The notes beneath the pieces were generated by a model that made no database searches, was not told the origin of the DNA, and saw only the letters and a list, made by a program, of their open reading frames with translations. A program made the position numbers and the translations under genes. Shown piece by piece: positions 10,828-22,711 of a DNA stretch of 64,000 nucleotides. The first letter of the stretch is position 1, and every line of letters starts with the position of its first letter. The stretch lies in contig CADCXA010000027.1 of the NCBI GenBank assembly GCA_902806565.1, positions 248,001-312,000 of the forward strand, given 5' to 3'. This stretch comes from Hypoxylon rubiginosum. Its lineage: Eukaryota; Ascomycota; Sordariomycetes; Xylariales; Hypoxylaceae.

Positions 10828-12483
10828 TCAAGCGTCTGCCATAACCAAGTCCGGGTCCGTCTCAGTACCCAAATCTCGATCTTCCAGAAATGTACGCCCG
10901 AGAAGAGTATCGGGTAGGTAATCCTGCTTCACCTTGCCGTCTTTATAATTCGGGTTGTATTTATACTCTCGACCATACCCAAGTTCCCGCATCAATCGTG
11001 TCGGCGCATTCCGGAGATGAATCGGTATCGGCAAGCCCGCTACGCCTGGTTCCTTCAAAGCCGCAAAGGCGTTGTTGAGTCCTCTGTACGCACGCGTACT
11101 CTTCGGGGCGAGCGTAAGAGCTACCGCGCAGTGGGCTAGCGGGATGCGAGCCTCCGGCATGCCGATTTGCTGCGTCGCTGTATAGGTGGACGTCGCTAGG
11201 CTGAGGAGCGAGTTATCTGCCAACCCGACGTCTTCGGACGCGATCACCACCATCCGCCGCGCGATGAAGAGGGGGTCCTCTCCCGACTGGAGCATACGGG
11301 CTAGGTAGTATAGGGTGGCGTCCGGATCAGAGCCGCGAACTGATTTGTGGAAAGCAGAGATGGTGTCGTAATGTTGGTCGCCCGCCCTATCATAAACCAG
11401 CGTCTTGGTTAACGATGCCTTGATATTCTCCTTCGTCATCCCCTCCCTATGCGCCAGAGACATGGCTAACTCGAGTAGGTTGAGCGCTGTTCGTGCGTCA
11501 CCATCAGCGAAGTTTGCGAGGTAGCCTATTAATTCCTCGTCGAGAAGAGGTGACGCTGGCGATGAAGTCACGGTGAGCTCGGCTTGTAAGGCTCGTGACA
11601 AGACACGCTTGATATCATCCGTCGTCAGTTTCTGTAATGTGAAGGTTCGACATCTCGACAGTAACGCGTTGAGAATCTTGAAGCTTGGATTCTCGGTTGT
11701 CGCACCGACGAGTGTTATCGTTCCGGCTTCGACGGGCTTCAAGAATACAGCCTGCTGCGGTTTCGAGAAGCGGTGTATTTCGTCGCAGAATATTATCGTC
11801 TTCCGGCCCGTCAGCGCGAGCTCATTCGCCGCATCGTTAAATATCTTATTGCATTCCGCCACACCAGAGCTTGTTGCGTTCATCTCGACGAAGCGAGAAC
11901 CGACCATGTTCGCTATACACCTCGCTATGGTAGTCTTGCCTGTACCGGATGCGCCCCATAGGATCATAGAGGGTACTTGATTCGACTCGATGAGTGACCG
12001 TAGGACACCGTGCGGGCCGACAAGATCCTGTCCGAATACGTCGTCGAGGGTCTGAGGTCGCATGCGCTCGGCGAGGGGGGCTGCTCTGTTGGTTTTAGTC
12101 CTCTTCACCACAGGACCTGCCTCTATAGTTGGTGCTTCGTCCATCTTTCGGCTCGCATCGTGCATAGGCGAATCCTCTCCGGGACCTTCATCGAATGAAC
12201 GCTTGAGGTTGCCGTTTAGTTTCGCCCCTGCGCCAGTGCCGTTGACTTTAGGGCTTTGGGACTTGACAGGTGTCGACTGCCGTTTTGCGGCGGGCGTGTG
12301 GAAAAAACTCGATGCCGGTCGTTTTTGCGAGGACGATGTGGTACCGTTACCTTGTGTGGGAGGGGGAACAGAGGAAGACGGAGCTGTCGAAGGGTCGACG
12401 ATGAAAGTCTGGCATCCTGAATCGAGATGGTCGTTGATCTTGGCAGACTGAACCTGCTTGCTACAAGCAGGACATTCCACCAT
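10828..12483 (-). CDS. MGS1: AAA+ ATPase MGS1/WRNIP1 family (replication-fork maintenance)
   Basis: One exon of 551 residues. The N-terminus is a UBZ4 ubiquitin-binding zinc finger (C4, C7, H19, C24), followed by about 100 disordered residues, then the RarA/MgsA/WRNIP1 AAA+ core: LAERMRPQTLDDVFGQ, Walker A GASGTGKT at 177-184, Walker B IIFCDEIHRF at about 230-239, sensor GATTENPSF. The C-terminal oligomerisation domain follows (SEDVGLADNS, HLRNAPT, GREYKYNPNY). Family members are nuclear DNA-dependent ATPases that stabilise stalled forks and interact with ubiquitinated PCNA and polymerase delta. The start at 12483 puts the zinc finger at the extreme N-terminus as in orthologues; an in-frame upstream extension is open but not conserved-looking. 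Confidence 0.96.
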   Translation of the reverse strand: MVECPACSKQVQSAKINDHLDSGCQTFIVDPSTAPSSSVPPPTQGNGTTSSSQKRPASSFFHTPAAKRQSTPVKSQSPKVNGTGAGAKLNGNLKRSFDEGPGEDSPMHDASRKMDEAPTIEAGPVVKRTKTNRAAPLAERMRPQTLDDVFGQDLVGPHGVLRSLIESNQVPSMILWGASGTGKTTIARCIANMVGSRFVEMNATSSGVAECNKIFNDAANELALTGRKTIIFCDEIHRFSKPQQAVFLKPVEAGTITLVGATTENPSFKILNALLSRCRTFTLQKLTTDDIKRVLSRALQAELTVTSSPASPLLDEELIGYLANFADGDARTALNLLELAMSLAHREGMTKENIKASLTKTLVYDRAGDQHYDTISAFHKSVRGSDPDATLYYLARMLQSGEDPLFIARRMVVIASEDVGLADNSLLSLATSTYTATQQIGMPEARIPLAHCAVALTLAPKSTRAYRGLNNAFAALKEPGVAGLPIPIHLRNAPTRLMRELGYGREYKYNPNYKDGKVKQDYLPDTLLGRTFLEDRDLGTETDPDLVMADA

Positions 12484-13229
12484 TATGACGTCGGATTCGG
12501 AATGGCAGATGAAAGGCGATGGTTGAAGAAAAGCATGAATAATTCGGTGGTTCAACGAGATAGCTGTAACTAAGTTGAAGTTTCTTAGAGCACAGAAATC
12601 GAAATCTTGACGCGAAGTAATTAAATTCTGTAGGGACGCGCTCAGATGAACGAATTGTGTCAGATGCATCAGTGATAGGGCAAGCTTGGTAGTGATAAGC
12701 CTATGATTTAGGGGTATTGCGGGGAGTGGGTCACGGTAGTAGGGGTAGCTACAGGCTGCATAATACCCTGTACCTGTCCTATTGGAAAATTTTAGGTACC
12801 TAATTGTACATCTACTGGATTTACCGGGTTATCCAGCCCCTACCTCAGCAGCTCAGCTACATTAGCTGTGGTACACTTACAAAGGAGCTCAGCTTCTTGA
12901 AGCAACTTGAGGCTATCTAAATATTCTATTTGTTTTAGACCAGAACACATGCATATGTATGGATAGGTACATGTGAAATCTCAAGTGAAGGGTATGATGA
13001 GTCTTGCAACAATTACTAAACCTCCCACGATGTTGATATCGCTGCGGTTGATATCGCTGCGGACATAAGGGACATAAGGATAGCATATGGTATCTGATCT
13101 TGGTAGGTATACAACATACCTTATATGTGACTTCAAATATGGTGTAATGCATTCATAACTTTTGGGAATAACGGGTATCGTTTTTATTGAGTCGAAGACG
13201 TCTATTCAACCCTGTTCTATTGACCTCCT
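12484..13229. other. intergenic with small tandem duplications
   Basis: Head of MGS1 to tail of the Utp12-domain gene. It contains an AGGTACCT site near 12794 and two adjacent perfect tandem duplications at 13032-13079. No gene is supported. Confidence 0.6.
13032..13079. repeat. two adjacent perfect duplications (15 bp x2, 9 bp x2)
   Basis: GTTGATATCGCTGCG occurs at 13032-13046 and 13047-13061, followed directly by GACATAAGG at 13062-13070 and 13071-13079. These look like recent slippage events. Confidence 0.9.
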
Positions 13230-14462
13230 TCATCTTCTTTTCGTCCTTGATCGTTTGACTGGCCGTTGAGGTTCTGCAGCTTCGGCTTCGCTGTCTTCCT
13301 CCTCTGATTCAACGTCTTCGTGGTTAACGTCGTTCTCGTCCAGTTCCTCCTGGCCCTCTAGGTCCTCTTCCTCCTCTCCGCCTTCACTTAGCTCCTCGTC
13401 GTCTTCCGAGTCATCGTCAACCACCCCATTTGTGACGGGTAATTCGTCGTCTTCGTCACCCATATCCATAGCTCCATTAACCATTTCCATGTCACTTTCT
13501 TCCCCTTCCACATACACAACACCTTCTTCGTCTTCATCCGAATCGGGGTCTGCATTGTCCTGCATGTCTCGACGCAGTGCCATTTGCGCTTCTAGCAAAT
13601 CGAGCTTGCCCTTTAGAGACAGTAGCGAATTGAGTCCTCTTGATCGCTCCTCCAGGACTCGATGTAAGTCGCTTAATTTTGCGGTCAATCCGGGTTGAGT
13701 TGCTAATGCGCCTCCATGCGCTACCAGTGTCCATTGAACCCAAGTCATGAGGGTGCCGGCGCGTCCGGGACGTCTGTGCATCCTGGCGGCAATCTTGGTA
13801 AGTAGTTTGCCTGCGAGAGTAGAGTCTAGTCGCTGAATAGTATGTCGAATTGTTTGGATATCGGTGGTGTGAAGGCAGGACTCGAGGAGATCCGCATCGT
13901 CGGTACGAAGCGCTTGAGACAGAACAGTTCCGAGAGATGAGAGACTAGGAGGAGCTAGGTGTCGACCCGGTGCGGCAAGGGCATTGGGCTGCACGGATAT
14001 GGCTGCAGGAACTTCGATGGTATCGTGCGCGCGGGCTAACTCGCCGAACGTGGGCTGCGTCGGCTCCTGATCAGACTCGACGTCGTTAGGTGGGTTAGGC
14101 GAAGCCATATCGACATCAACATCGCCATTGGTATCCTGTTGCTGGCCTAGGTCTTTCGGCGTAGTTTGGTCTTGGGGCGCCTTAGCATCGACCTTCTCAA
14201 CATCCGGTTTCTCGGGTTCAGCCTTGCCATTTACTTTCGTAGATTTACCACTTTGCTCGTCATCTGTGAGATCGTACTCGCTGCTGCCCTCGTCGCTGGA
14301 AATTTCTATTACGGGTTCCTTCGCCTCTTCGTCTTCTTTGGAGATGCCTGGAATCGAGACAGCTGTCTCAGATTCGTTGATGGTGGGTTTAAGGGGTAGC
14401 TTTGCGCTCTGCTTGACGACCGGGTGAGCGATCTGGGTTGGTAGTTTCCGTTTGGTCGACAT
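13230..14462 (-). CDS. Utp12-domain protein, small-subunit processome (Utp5/WDR43-like)
   Basis: Single exon of 410 residues. The middle (about residues 180-310) is the helical Utp12 domain: SLGTVLSQALRTDDADLLES, TDIQTIRHTIQRLDSTLAGKLL, RAGTLMTWVQWTLVAHG, LHRVLEERSRGLNSLL. The N-terminal 150 residues are low-complexity and acidic, and the C-terminal 90 are strongly acidic ending in a basic RPVKRSRTKRR tail that may direct nuclear/nucleolar import. Yeast Utp5 and metazoan WDR43 carry WD40 repeats before this domain; none is visible here. Expected role: early 18S rRNA processing in the nucleolus, as a t-UTP/UTP-A-type component. The start at 14462 was preferred over an in-frame upstream extension because MSTKRK begins the conserved-looking basic N-terminus. 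Confidence 0.85.
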   Translation of the reverse strand: MSTKRKLPTQIAHPVVKQSAKLPLKPTINESETAVSIPGISKEDEEAKEPVIEISSDEGSSEYDLTDDEQSGKSTKVNGKAEPEKPDVEKVDAKAPQDQTTPKDLGQQQDTNGDVDVDMASPNPPNDVESDQEPTQPTFGELARAHDTIEVPAAISVQPNALAAPGRHLAPPSLSSLGTVLSQALRTDDADLLESCLHTTDIQTIRHTIQRLDSTLAGKLLTKIAARMHRRPGRAGTLMTWVQWTLVAHGGALATQPGLTAKLSDLHRVLEERSRGLNSLLSLKGKLDLLEAQMALRRDMQDNADPDSDEDEEGVVYVEGEESDMEMVNGAMDMGDEDDELPVTNGVVDDDSEDDEELSEGGEEEEDLEGQEELDENDVNHEDVESEEEDSEAEAAEPQRPVKRSRTKRR

Positions 14463-17400
14463 TGTGCGTAGAATCCTTAATTGCACTTGGAAAAAAGGAT
14501 TATGCAGGAGAGAGGGTCGAGATTGGCAGGTATTGGCTAGATCAAACCTCAAATGATCGTTCTTGAGCCATATGGAAAGAGACGGCGGAAGTTATTTACA
14601 ATAGATATTTTTCACGCCAGTGTCGCTTCGGATGGTTAAAGGTACTTGGTTTAGGTACTTCAATTTTTTTTCTCTGATAACATGTTTGGCTCAACTTCGA
14701 TAGGCACCTTGTATTTTCCGTCCCCGAGACCTAAGTGGGACCAGTCCCGCCTCGCCACCTGGCTGGCACTTGCGTCTAGGCCTGCAGGTACAAATACATA
14801 TCTTAGGACAAAGATGGCAACCTCAATGCAAGGAACTGGCAGTTCAGTTGGTGGCTGAACGTACATAATTTATGAGCTTACATACCTGGTACTGTGCAAC
14901 ATTCGATCTGAGCAGTACTTCATACTGTGCTCTAGTTCGGGGCCCTAAGGATTTGTACACCGCAATCATTTTCTACTTCCATCGGATTTGAATGGGGTCT
15001 CTCTCATACAAAATTTCTCCTCCACCACAATTTTTTCTCTAATCAGGTCCAACACTTGCACTTTCGAAGTGATACTGTTTTCCAGCGCTCAGCCTACTAC
15101 ATATAAAACGTCTGCTTGACACGAGTCTATAACGCATATTCAGAGTTGCAAAGCAATCTTCTAGTTCGGAATTCAACTCTCGATGCGGACAAGGAGGACC
15201 TTTGGCAGCGACATTTTAACATCAGCTCTTTCGGATCACATGACGAAGCTCAGCGGGTGGCCAAAAGAGAATATGTACTGTCCTTGATGAGTCAACAATG
15301 AACGAGTATCCTTACTTACACGCCCCGGGTACACAAAACATCAAAGAAAAGCCGTCCGGTGGCTTCTATCATTTCACAAGGAGCAAGGATGTCAAACCAC
15401 TACGCGTCATGATTGGGTGGCCTTCGGAGAGTCATCAATGCGCTCCGATTTTGATTGGTTGACCGTATCTAGCTCGTCAAACATATTTCTCCCATGAAGG
15501 AGAAAAAGATTTCAGAATTTCACAATTCGCAACTACAAAACCTCGAGCCGTACCAGATCCTTTCTTGCAACTTCCTATCACCCATCAGCAAACGTCTTCG
15601 GTTGTCCGGTATGATTATCCGCTTGTTTATATGGATTCTAAATCCAACTTCCTTCTGTCTCGTGGGACCCGAGCGTGACCAAACACATGAAATACCATAC
15701 TTACCTCCTGGTATACAATGGAAGTTCCTCCGTCTACTAGGTATCGAGCAATGGAGTACGGGTAGGTATCTATTGTATCTGTTCTCCATCCGTCCACCGT
15801 CCGCAGTAACCATCAGTACCCAATACCTCCTACATGCGCCATTCCACCTCGACGTTATATGCTCTGCCTGCTCTGCCTGCTCTGCCTGCTCGTGTAGGTA
15901 ATCCTTAGGAGGGTGCTAGATGCTGTAGGTACTTCCGTACTTATGGTACCATATACTTGCTACCTACACCCTAACCCTTGATCCATGTCTCATGGACGAG
16001 GCCCCACATGTCCGATGGCTCGATAAAACATGATTTGCCATCGGGTTGTTTGTTGTATCCGCGGTAGGTGTAGCTCGAAAGCGATCCTTGTCGTGATTTC
16101 CCCAGTGATGGCGAACCGTGATTTCGCAGCCCAAGGAAAGCGCGTTCTACAAATAGGAAGTGGCCCCAAACCCAGAAATTTTCGCGACGAGAAAAAAAAG
16201 AGACCTCTGATTCCTGAGATCTTTTTTACAACCCTTCCTCCTATTTTTCCATTTTCTGCCCAACCCCAACCCCCCCTTCTAATATTCCGATCACCGACAC
16301 CGCCTCGCATCTTGAGAAATTGATTCAATACCTCACCACCCGCACGCGACTACGCGACAATAAGTACCGAGGTACCTTTTTTTTTTCTCTCTCGCACGCT
16401 ACCGTTTTTACACATGCACATTGACTTGTCTCTCCCTTAATTTTCCCTATTGTGCACACTCCCCATCCATTCGTCCTTGGAGTTTTCTTAGTAAAGTTTT
16501 TATACCAACTCTTCCCCCAAAAAGGCAGTAAATTGAGTAACGATTGCGACCGACGCGATCGCCGCCTTGACCACCCTGACCACCCCGGACAACCTCCGTC
16601 GTGAATTCCGCATCCCGTTTCCCGTTTCCCGTCTATCGTCGCAGCGGCGCATCGCAAGATAGCAACGTCAACGGTATCCGAACAGTGCCGATCTGCCACC
16701 GCCGTATTCGTTTGGTCTGATTCAGTTCAACGCACCAACCAACAAGTAATTCTTTCGCGCCATTATTTTTTCAACGCGCGCCTAATCCTGTGCAATTCTC
16801 GCCATAATCGCGTTACGTTGGTGTTCGAGCCTGCACGCACATCGCACATCCGACCTCTAATTTATAGAGGCTCTACTACCTACGTCGTCGCCTAGCTTCA
16901 TTGTCTAGCTGCACCAATCTTCTCAAGCTTGGCTCTGAGACTCGAAGTATACCGGTGCACCTAATCATTTCAGATTCACAAGTAAGTAAACAACAGTTAT
17001 TTCGATATTTCGACCCTTCATCTTTTCCTTAGCCCTCTTGTACCTCACTGCTCTGTGCCCGCAAAGTTGTCTATCCACCATTGGAAGCAAAACACAAACT
17101 GGTTTTGTTTTCTCTCGATCGCGCACTCGGCAAACGTTCTGTCCGGTTTGTTGCCCGAGTCAACGAACGGAGCATCAGCTACGCGCCCGTCGTAGAAGTC
17201 TTGCGCACTGGCTCCTTTTGTCATTTATCGATCTCATCGACTGCAAGGTATCCGATCCGCCTTTGAAGCCTTCTGTAGCTTCAACGCCGCTGTCGTCAGG
17301 TTGTGTCCTGTCGCATTTCTGGTCTGACCTCGTTGAGCACTCCGACTGCTTGCGCATTGAAAGGTTCTCCAAAGAGCGTGCCGGGAGTCTCGATCTCACA

Positions 17401-18017
17401 ACGCCAGGTTTGTAAGAAGATGCACAGATCCGGACACTTGATAAAAGCGCCGCTACCCTCAATCACAATACCTTTTTGCGATCCAGACCTTGGGTCTCAT
17501 TACCTAACCTTCCTTCCATTGGCTGGTCGCCTTACATGCTCGCTTCCCAATCAGCTGTCTATACGTTTTGACAAGACTGAGCAGAGTGACAGAAGCCTCA
17601 TCTTGTCGCAAACCACATCGTCCCCTATTTTCAGACCTTCTCTTTCCTTCCTGTTGTCGGGGCCTTTTCTATCCTTAACACTCACTCGTTCGTTATCTTC
17701 AGCTGTACTTGATACTAACAAAATCTAAAACTATAGGTGGATCTTCAGTTGTGTATTAACAATACCGGGTAGTAAGTGATCCCTTTACTCCCTCACCAAT
17801 TATGCTACCGTGTTCTACGCTGTGGAAGTTGGTGTTGCACCCATCGAGAGCTGTTAGGGTCGCGCAGTTCAAGATGTGTTTAGTACACTTATGTCTAACC
17901 AATTGCTTCTGATTAGGTCTCGATCCCAAATTCATGACATAGAAGTTGTTCTACGTACCTCACGGTATCATTGGTGGTCTCTTTAACCGATTAGAGCTTC
18001 CTGGCTTAGCTAGGTGG
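14463..18017. other. long intergenic and probable BET-gene leader
   Basis: About 3.5 kb with no supported protein gene. The right half (16100-17950) is pyrimidine-rich with many TTTTCT/CCTTCC tracts and several GTAAGT-like donors and CAG acceptors, fitting a long, possibly spliced 5' leader for the BET gene. A CTCTGCCTG tandem (three units) lies at 15861-15890 and an AGGTACCT site near 16369. Short frames in this region have no family signature. Confidence 0.55.
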
Positions 18018-20981
18018 ATGGCAATCATGGCAACTGAACAACCCCAAACTTTACCGGCGGATCAGAAGCTTCCTACTTCTACACCGGATGAACGAATAGT
18101 GGATGATGACTCAGATGCTCAGGCAGTAAACGGGTAAGTGCACATTCACTCTTCTCTTTCTTAGCTTTATGTTCGGGGGACTAAACAATCATCTCGGTAG
18201 ACACTCCAAATTAGACGAAGATGAGACCAAGTCCGACGAAAAACCCGTTGCAAATGGCAAGGTCGAATCGCAAGACGTAACGCCAGCAGGTGCCGATGAG
18301 TCGCTAAACCGAAAGGCATTCGCGGCCAACAATAGCATCCTCGAATCGACCCCCGCTAAGTCGGCTCCAGAACCTCAACCTACCACTGACACCGACATGC
18401 CTGATGTCAACGGGACTTCAGTTACCAATGACGAGTCTGCATCAGCGATGGAGGTGGATAAAGCCGATGTGACAGAGTCTCCGGCGACAGAAAAGGCTCT
18501 TGTGACGGATCAAGCTCCTGCGACGGATCAAGATCCTGCGACCCAAGATCCAGCGCCGAGTGCCCCTGCTCCCGAGCCATCTGCGGATTCAATGGACGTG
18601 GATCCGCCTGCGGACAGCACCAAGTTAGAGTCAAGTACTGACCCTGCTAGTACCGCTGGAGATAAAGCTGTCGTCGAGGAGACGTCGGCAGCCCCCTCGT
18701 CTCAAGAATTAAGTCAGCCGTCAGCTGAGCTCTCGAAGTTGGACATTGGGAGCACTCAACCTGAAGCGGTCGCTTCTCAACCGGATACTCCTATGACAGA
18801 TCAACCCACGTCGACGATTAAAGTGTCACGAGAGCGTGAAGAAGACGTCGGCGACGAACGGGTTGCAAAGCGAGTGAAGACGGACGAAAGCACGAAAGAG
18901 GTTCCCGCAGACTCGTCAGTTGTTGCAGATACTACGGTTGTTGCAGAAACTTCGCAATCTGCTCCAGCTTCAAAGGAACATGCGGGTCAGGAATTCGACG
19001 ACAAGGTTATCTCAGCATTTCATAATAAGCAAATAAGGCTTTATTTAGCAGGACTCAAGAAGACAAAACTCGGTCTCAATTTCAGGTCGTCAGTACAGAA
19101 GTTATGGCCACACCTGTGGGAGGACTACTCCCAAAAGATCACTAACCCAGTGGATATTTCTGTGTTCGAGATGAAGCTTCGCGAAGATAAATACGTCAAT
19201 TACGGAGCATTGAAGACTGATATTGAATTGTTGTATGAGAATTCAGTGAAATTCAATGGCGAAACCAACCCAATCACCGAGGGGGCACGCTCGGTGCGCG
19301 ACGCCATACTAACAAGACTACCAGAGTTATACCGAGCGGAGGAACCGTCCAAACCGGAGAAGGGCAAAGCGCATCCTACGCGCCAGACAGAACCTCGTGC
19401 GGCGGCTCAGTCTCGTCGACAGTCGCAACCGCAATCGCAACCGCGGGTGCCGGCGATGAGCCCGAAGCCGAAGCCTACTCCTCCCGCGCAACCCATGCAA
19501 CAAGCATCCGCTTCGTCTTCAGCCCCAGCCTTTGCGATCCAGCCTAACGGTATGCCTCAGATCCGTCGCGATTCCACGCGTGAGGACGGCGACAGACCGA
19601 AGCGACCGATACACCCTCCCAAAAATCGGGACCTTGACTACGCTTCGGGCAACCGCAAGAAGCTGGAGCCTGAACAGCGATTCTTCGATATTGTCTTGGA
19701 AGAGGTCAAGAGGGGAAAACACTTCGCATTGAACCAGTGGTTCCTTACTCCTGTCGACCCCGTGGCTCTGAATATTCCGACCTACTTTAGTCTAGTAAAG
19801 AAGCCGATGGACCTCGATACCATGACCAGGAAGAATCGCGAGGGCGAGTACAAAAGCGTAAAAGATTTGGAGAAGGACATGAAGCTGATTGTCCACAACG
19901 CTGAACTTTTCAACGGTGAGCATCATGAGGTGACGCATTTGGCTAGACGACTGGAAGATCTTTTCAAAGCCGAGGTAGCGAAGAGAGATCAGTGGATGAA
20001 GCGCCATTATCCTCCGGAGACCCCACCTGCGGCGACTATTTCTGCCCCTAGTCCGGAACGAAGCGCCCACGACTCGGAGGAAGAAAGTGAGGCCGACGGC
20101 GATAATGGAGGGAGCGAAGCGATTCGCAATTTACAGGGTCGGTTGGACGAGGAACAGGACAAGCTCAATACCCTCTTGGGATCGAAGAAGCCGGATCTCA
20201 CCATGATCGAGATTCAACAGCAAATGGTTTCGATGCTACAGCGGAAGCTTGTAGAGGAAAGAGCGAAGATCCACGAAGAGAAGAAGCCGAAACCCAAGAA
20301 GAAGAGCGGCTCGAAGAACAAGCCTAAATCCGGAGGGGGTGGTGCGGCGGCGGCGAGTAACAAGAAATCTGCGGCGGGAAATTCTGCGGCCACTAAGAAG
20401 GGCTCCAATCATGCCAGCCATAAGAAGGCGGCTTCGAAGAGCCGCCCCGTTGGACAACTAGAGAAAGCTGTCATTGCCGACGGAATTAATGATCTCGAAG
20501 GCAATACTCTGACAAAGGCTGTGGAGATCATCAAGAAAGACACCGGTCAGAATGTAAGTGCTCGGATTCCACCAGCCTTATTATTCACATCTATACCTTG
20601 AATTGTGGCTAATATTGTCAACAGGAGAACGACGATGGCGAAATGGAGCTGGACATCGATTCCCTCTCCACGGACGCACTCCGAAGGCTCTATGAACTGA
20701 TCCACAAGTCAAACCCATCCATCCGCGCATCACTGGAGAAGAAACCTGAATACAGTAATCCAGCAGAGGCGGAGCCCAAACCAAAGCCTAGCGCGCCTTC
20801 CAAGGCTAAGAAGAACAAACCCATGAACAAACATGAACAAGAACGAAAGATTGAGCAGCTCCGCGAGCTTAAAGCTCAACTTCAGCGCCACGGCAGTGGA
20901 AGTCAGGAGCCTCTACCCGAGGTTGAAGGTAACCGACCCGTGGAGTCAAGCGAGGAAGAGAGCGATTCCGAAGAAGAGTAG
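18018..20981 (+). CDS. BET family double-bromodomain protein (Bdf1-like)
   Basis: Three exons (18018-18133, 18201-20553, 20625-20981) give 941 residues. The first intron is taken as 67 bp because a classic ACTAAAC branch site precedes the acceptor at 18200, while the nearer AG would leave only 31 bp. A long disordered N-terminus precedes bromodomain 1 (about 305-410, ending SVKFNGETNP with the acetyl-lysine-binding Asn). Bromodomain 2 (about 530-635) has the canonical PVDPVALNIPTYFSLVKKP and NAELFNGEHH. A coiled-coil/basic Lys-Ser-Gly linker follows, then the NET domain (LEKAVIADGINDLEGNTLTKAVEII, LDIDSLSTDALRRLYELI) spanning the last intron. The tail is acidic serine-rich (SSEEESDSEEE). BET proteins read acetylated histone tails and recruit transcription machinery. 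Start MAIMATEQ; an ATG three codons downstream is also possible. Confidence 0.93.
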
Positions 20982-22169
20982 GCAGGCCAAAATTTCAACA
21001 GATGCTGGTCGCGCTTCTACCCCCTGTAGTTATTCTAGGGCATGATTACATACATCCCTTTTAATGCCTCCGAAACCTTCCCTAGATGGTTGACTCGACA
21101 TCGTATCGCACGCCGCACGAAGGGGAGAAGACAAGTTTAGTAGCACCACGAGTTTCGAACCCTATTTTGTATGAGTATAATTTCCCTCCGATTTGGTGGA
21201 CTGTTTGAGTGATGTTACCAGGCTAGCTATAGCCCAGATCACTACAACGCCTATGTTTCTAGCAGAGAAGACGGCGTTAGGCTGAGACGGACGGCGGAGC
21301 ATAAAGTGCGGACGTGCGAGCGTGGACGATACGCCGAGAGTGTAACTGAAGATGGTTCGTGGACGTGCCTATGCCAAGAGTCGGTTGGCCAGCTTATTGC
21401 TACTGCTATTATTGCATGATGATAGGGGCTCGACCCTTTCGAAGAATTGATGGCAAAGACCAAGATCAAGATGAAACAGGCTTTTTACAAGTGAATCTTG
21501 CGACTTATTTGCTTCTCTCCTTATTCTTAAGTCTTTCCCCTCCTCCGTAAGACCCTACCCCTAAGTAACCCTACCAGCGAATTAAGTCTGGTTGCCACCT
21601 CGAGGCAAAGTCTCTATCCGCTTTGACAATGGAGTCACATCATCACACCAACTTAATCTCGAGCTACTCGTATAGAAGCATTCCACTACTATGGTTACAG
21701 GCCAAAGTTTTAAGACACTGTCATGTAGCTCACAGGCCTGGCACAGACCATTAAGGCTGAAATAGTTAGCCACAAGTATCTTTTTACCCCCCCTGCAACG
21801 CTAAAAATTAGTGCATCGACATAACAGTGTATTAAGACTTACCCATAACACCATAGTAGCACAGGCAGCAAGTAGACGGTGAACTATGTAGTATAAAGCT
21901 TTGAGTCTATTCTGAGTACTTCAGCCATAGGTAAGGACCGTGAGCATAGAGCGCGAGTACTAGAGTTCTAGCTGGTGGTGGTATAAAAGCCTACCTCCTA
22001 GACGGATGCGTTGATTATTTTCTTCATTTCTTCATTTCTCACTCTTTTTCTCACACAGACATCCGGCCATCATATTCCTGTCGCCTTCTACGTACCAACT
22101 TTTTGAGGTTGATTCTGGTCTGAAGAGAAGTTAACATAACAATTTATTCGCTACTCGTCTTTAAACACA
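20982..22169. other. intergenic with promoter of secreted-protein gene
   Basis: 3' flank of the BET gene, then a CT-rich promoter. No gene is supported. A CTCCTTATTCTTAAGTC...CCCTCCTCC tract lies near 21515-21545. Confidence 0.55.
21981..21989 (+). promoter_or_regulatory. TATA box of small secreted-protein gene
   Basis: GTATAAAAG lies about 180 bp before the start codon at 22170, followed by a CT-rich initiator-like tract (TTCTTCATTTCTTCATTTC). TATA-type promoters in fungi usually drive regulated, strongly induced genes. Confidence 0.6.
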
Positions 22170-22711
22170 ATGCGCCTTCAATCTACTGTTGTAGCAACTC
22201 TGCTGTGGGCGACGGCTGCCCTGGCCGCGCCGATCGGCAACTCCGACAGGCCATTGCAAGAGGTGGAACTACCCTCCACACATGCCGATTCGCAGCCCCC
22301 GATGAACATCACGGCGGACCTCCAGCCCGCCGCAAACATGACAGCCGATGAAGACTGGCCCCGCTGGCCGTGCAAGAAGAACTTCACCGAAGGCGAGCCG
22401 CTGACGAAACTGGAACGGATCATGATGAAGATATGCTACAAGGAACTGCTCAGGGGTGAGTCGAAGGAGATAAGACATATCGTAAGGAACGTATTAGCTA
22501 ACGAAATATTCCTCAAACAGGAAGATGGCTGACGATCAACTGCCCGCGGACCGACAAGACCTTTCAGAGCTGGGGCAAGGTGTGGGACATCGCCGACGAC
22601 TGCTACGAGTCCTGCCGGCAGTGCATCGACGAGGGGCTCGACGAGCTGGCGCCGAACGTCATCTGCAACACCAAGGCCGGGCTGGCCAAGTGCCACGTGC
22701 AGTACATGTAA
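22170..22711 (+). CDS. small secreted cysteine-rich protein (effector-like)
   Basis: Two exons (22170-22455, 22521-22711) with a 65-bp intron carrying an AGCTAACG branch site; 158 residues. A signal peptide (MRLQSTVVATLLWATAALAAP) is followed by an N-glycosylation-prone region (MNITAD, NMTADED) and then a compact domain with eight cysteines: WPCKK, KICYK, INCPR, DDCYESCRQC, VICNT, AKCHV. Without splicing the frame would end after ESKEIRH and lose six of the eight cysteines. No known family is recognised. Size, secretion signal, cysteine content and TATA promoter match fungal small secreted proteins or candidate effectors; function is inference. The second exon is much richer in G and C at third positions than flanking DNA. 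Confidence 0.85.

Noticed and set aside
15494..15901. 135-codon plus-strand frame and its antisense
   Set aside because: Composition resembles intergenic DNA; the end is a CTCTGCCTG tandem repeat.
18134..18164. 31-bp first intron in the BET gene
   Set aside because: Too short for fungal splicing; the acceptor at 18200 has an ACTAAAC branch site and keeps the frame.
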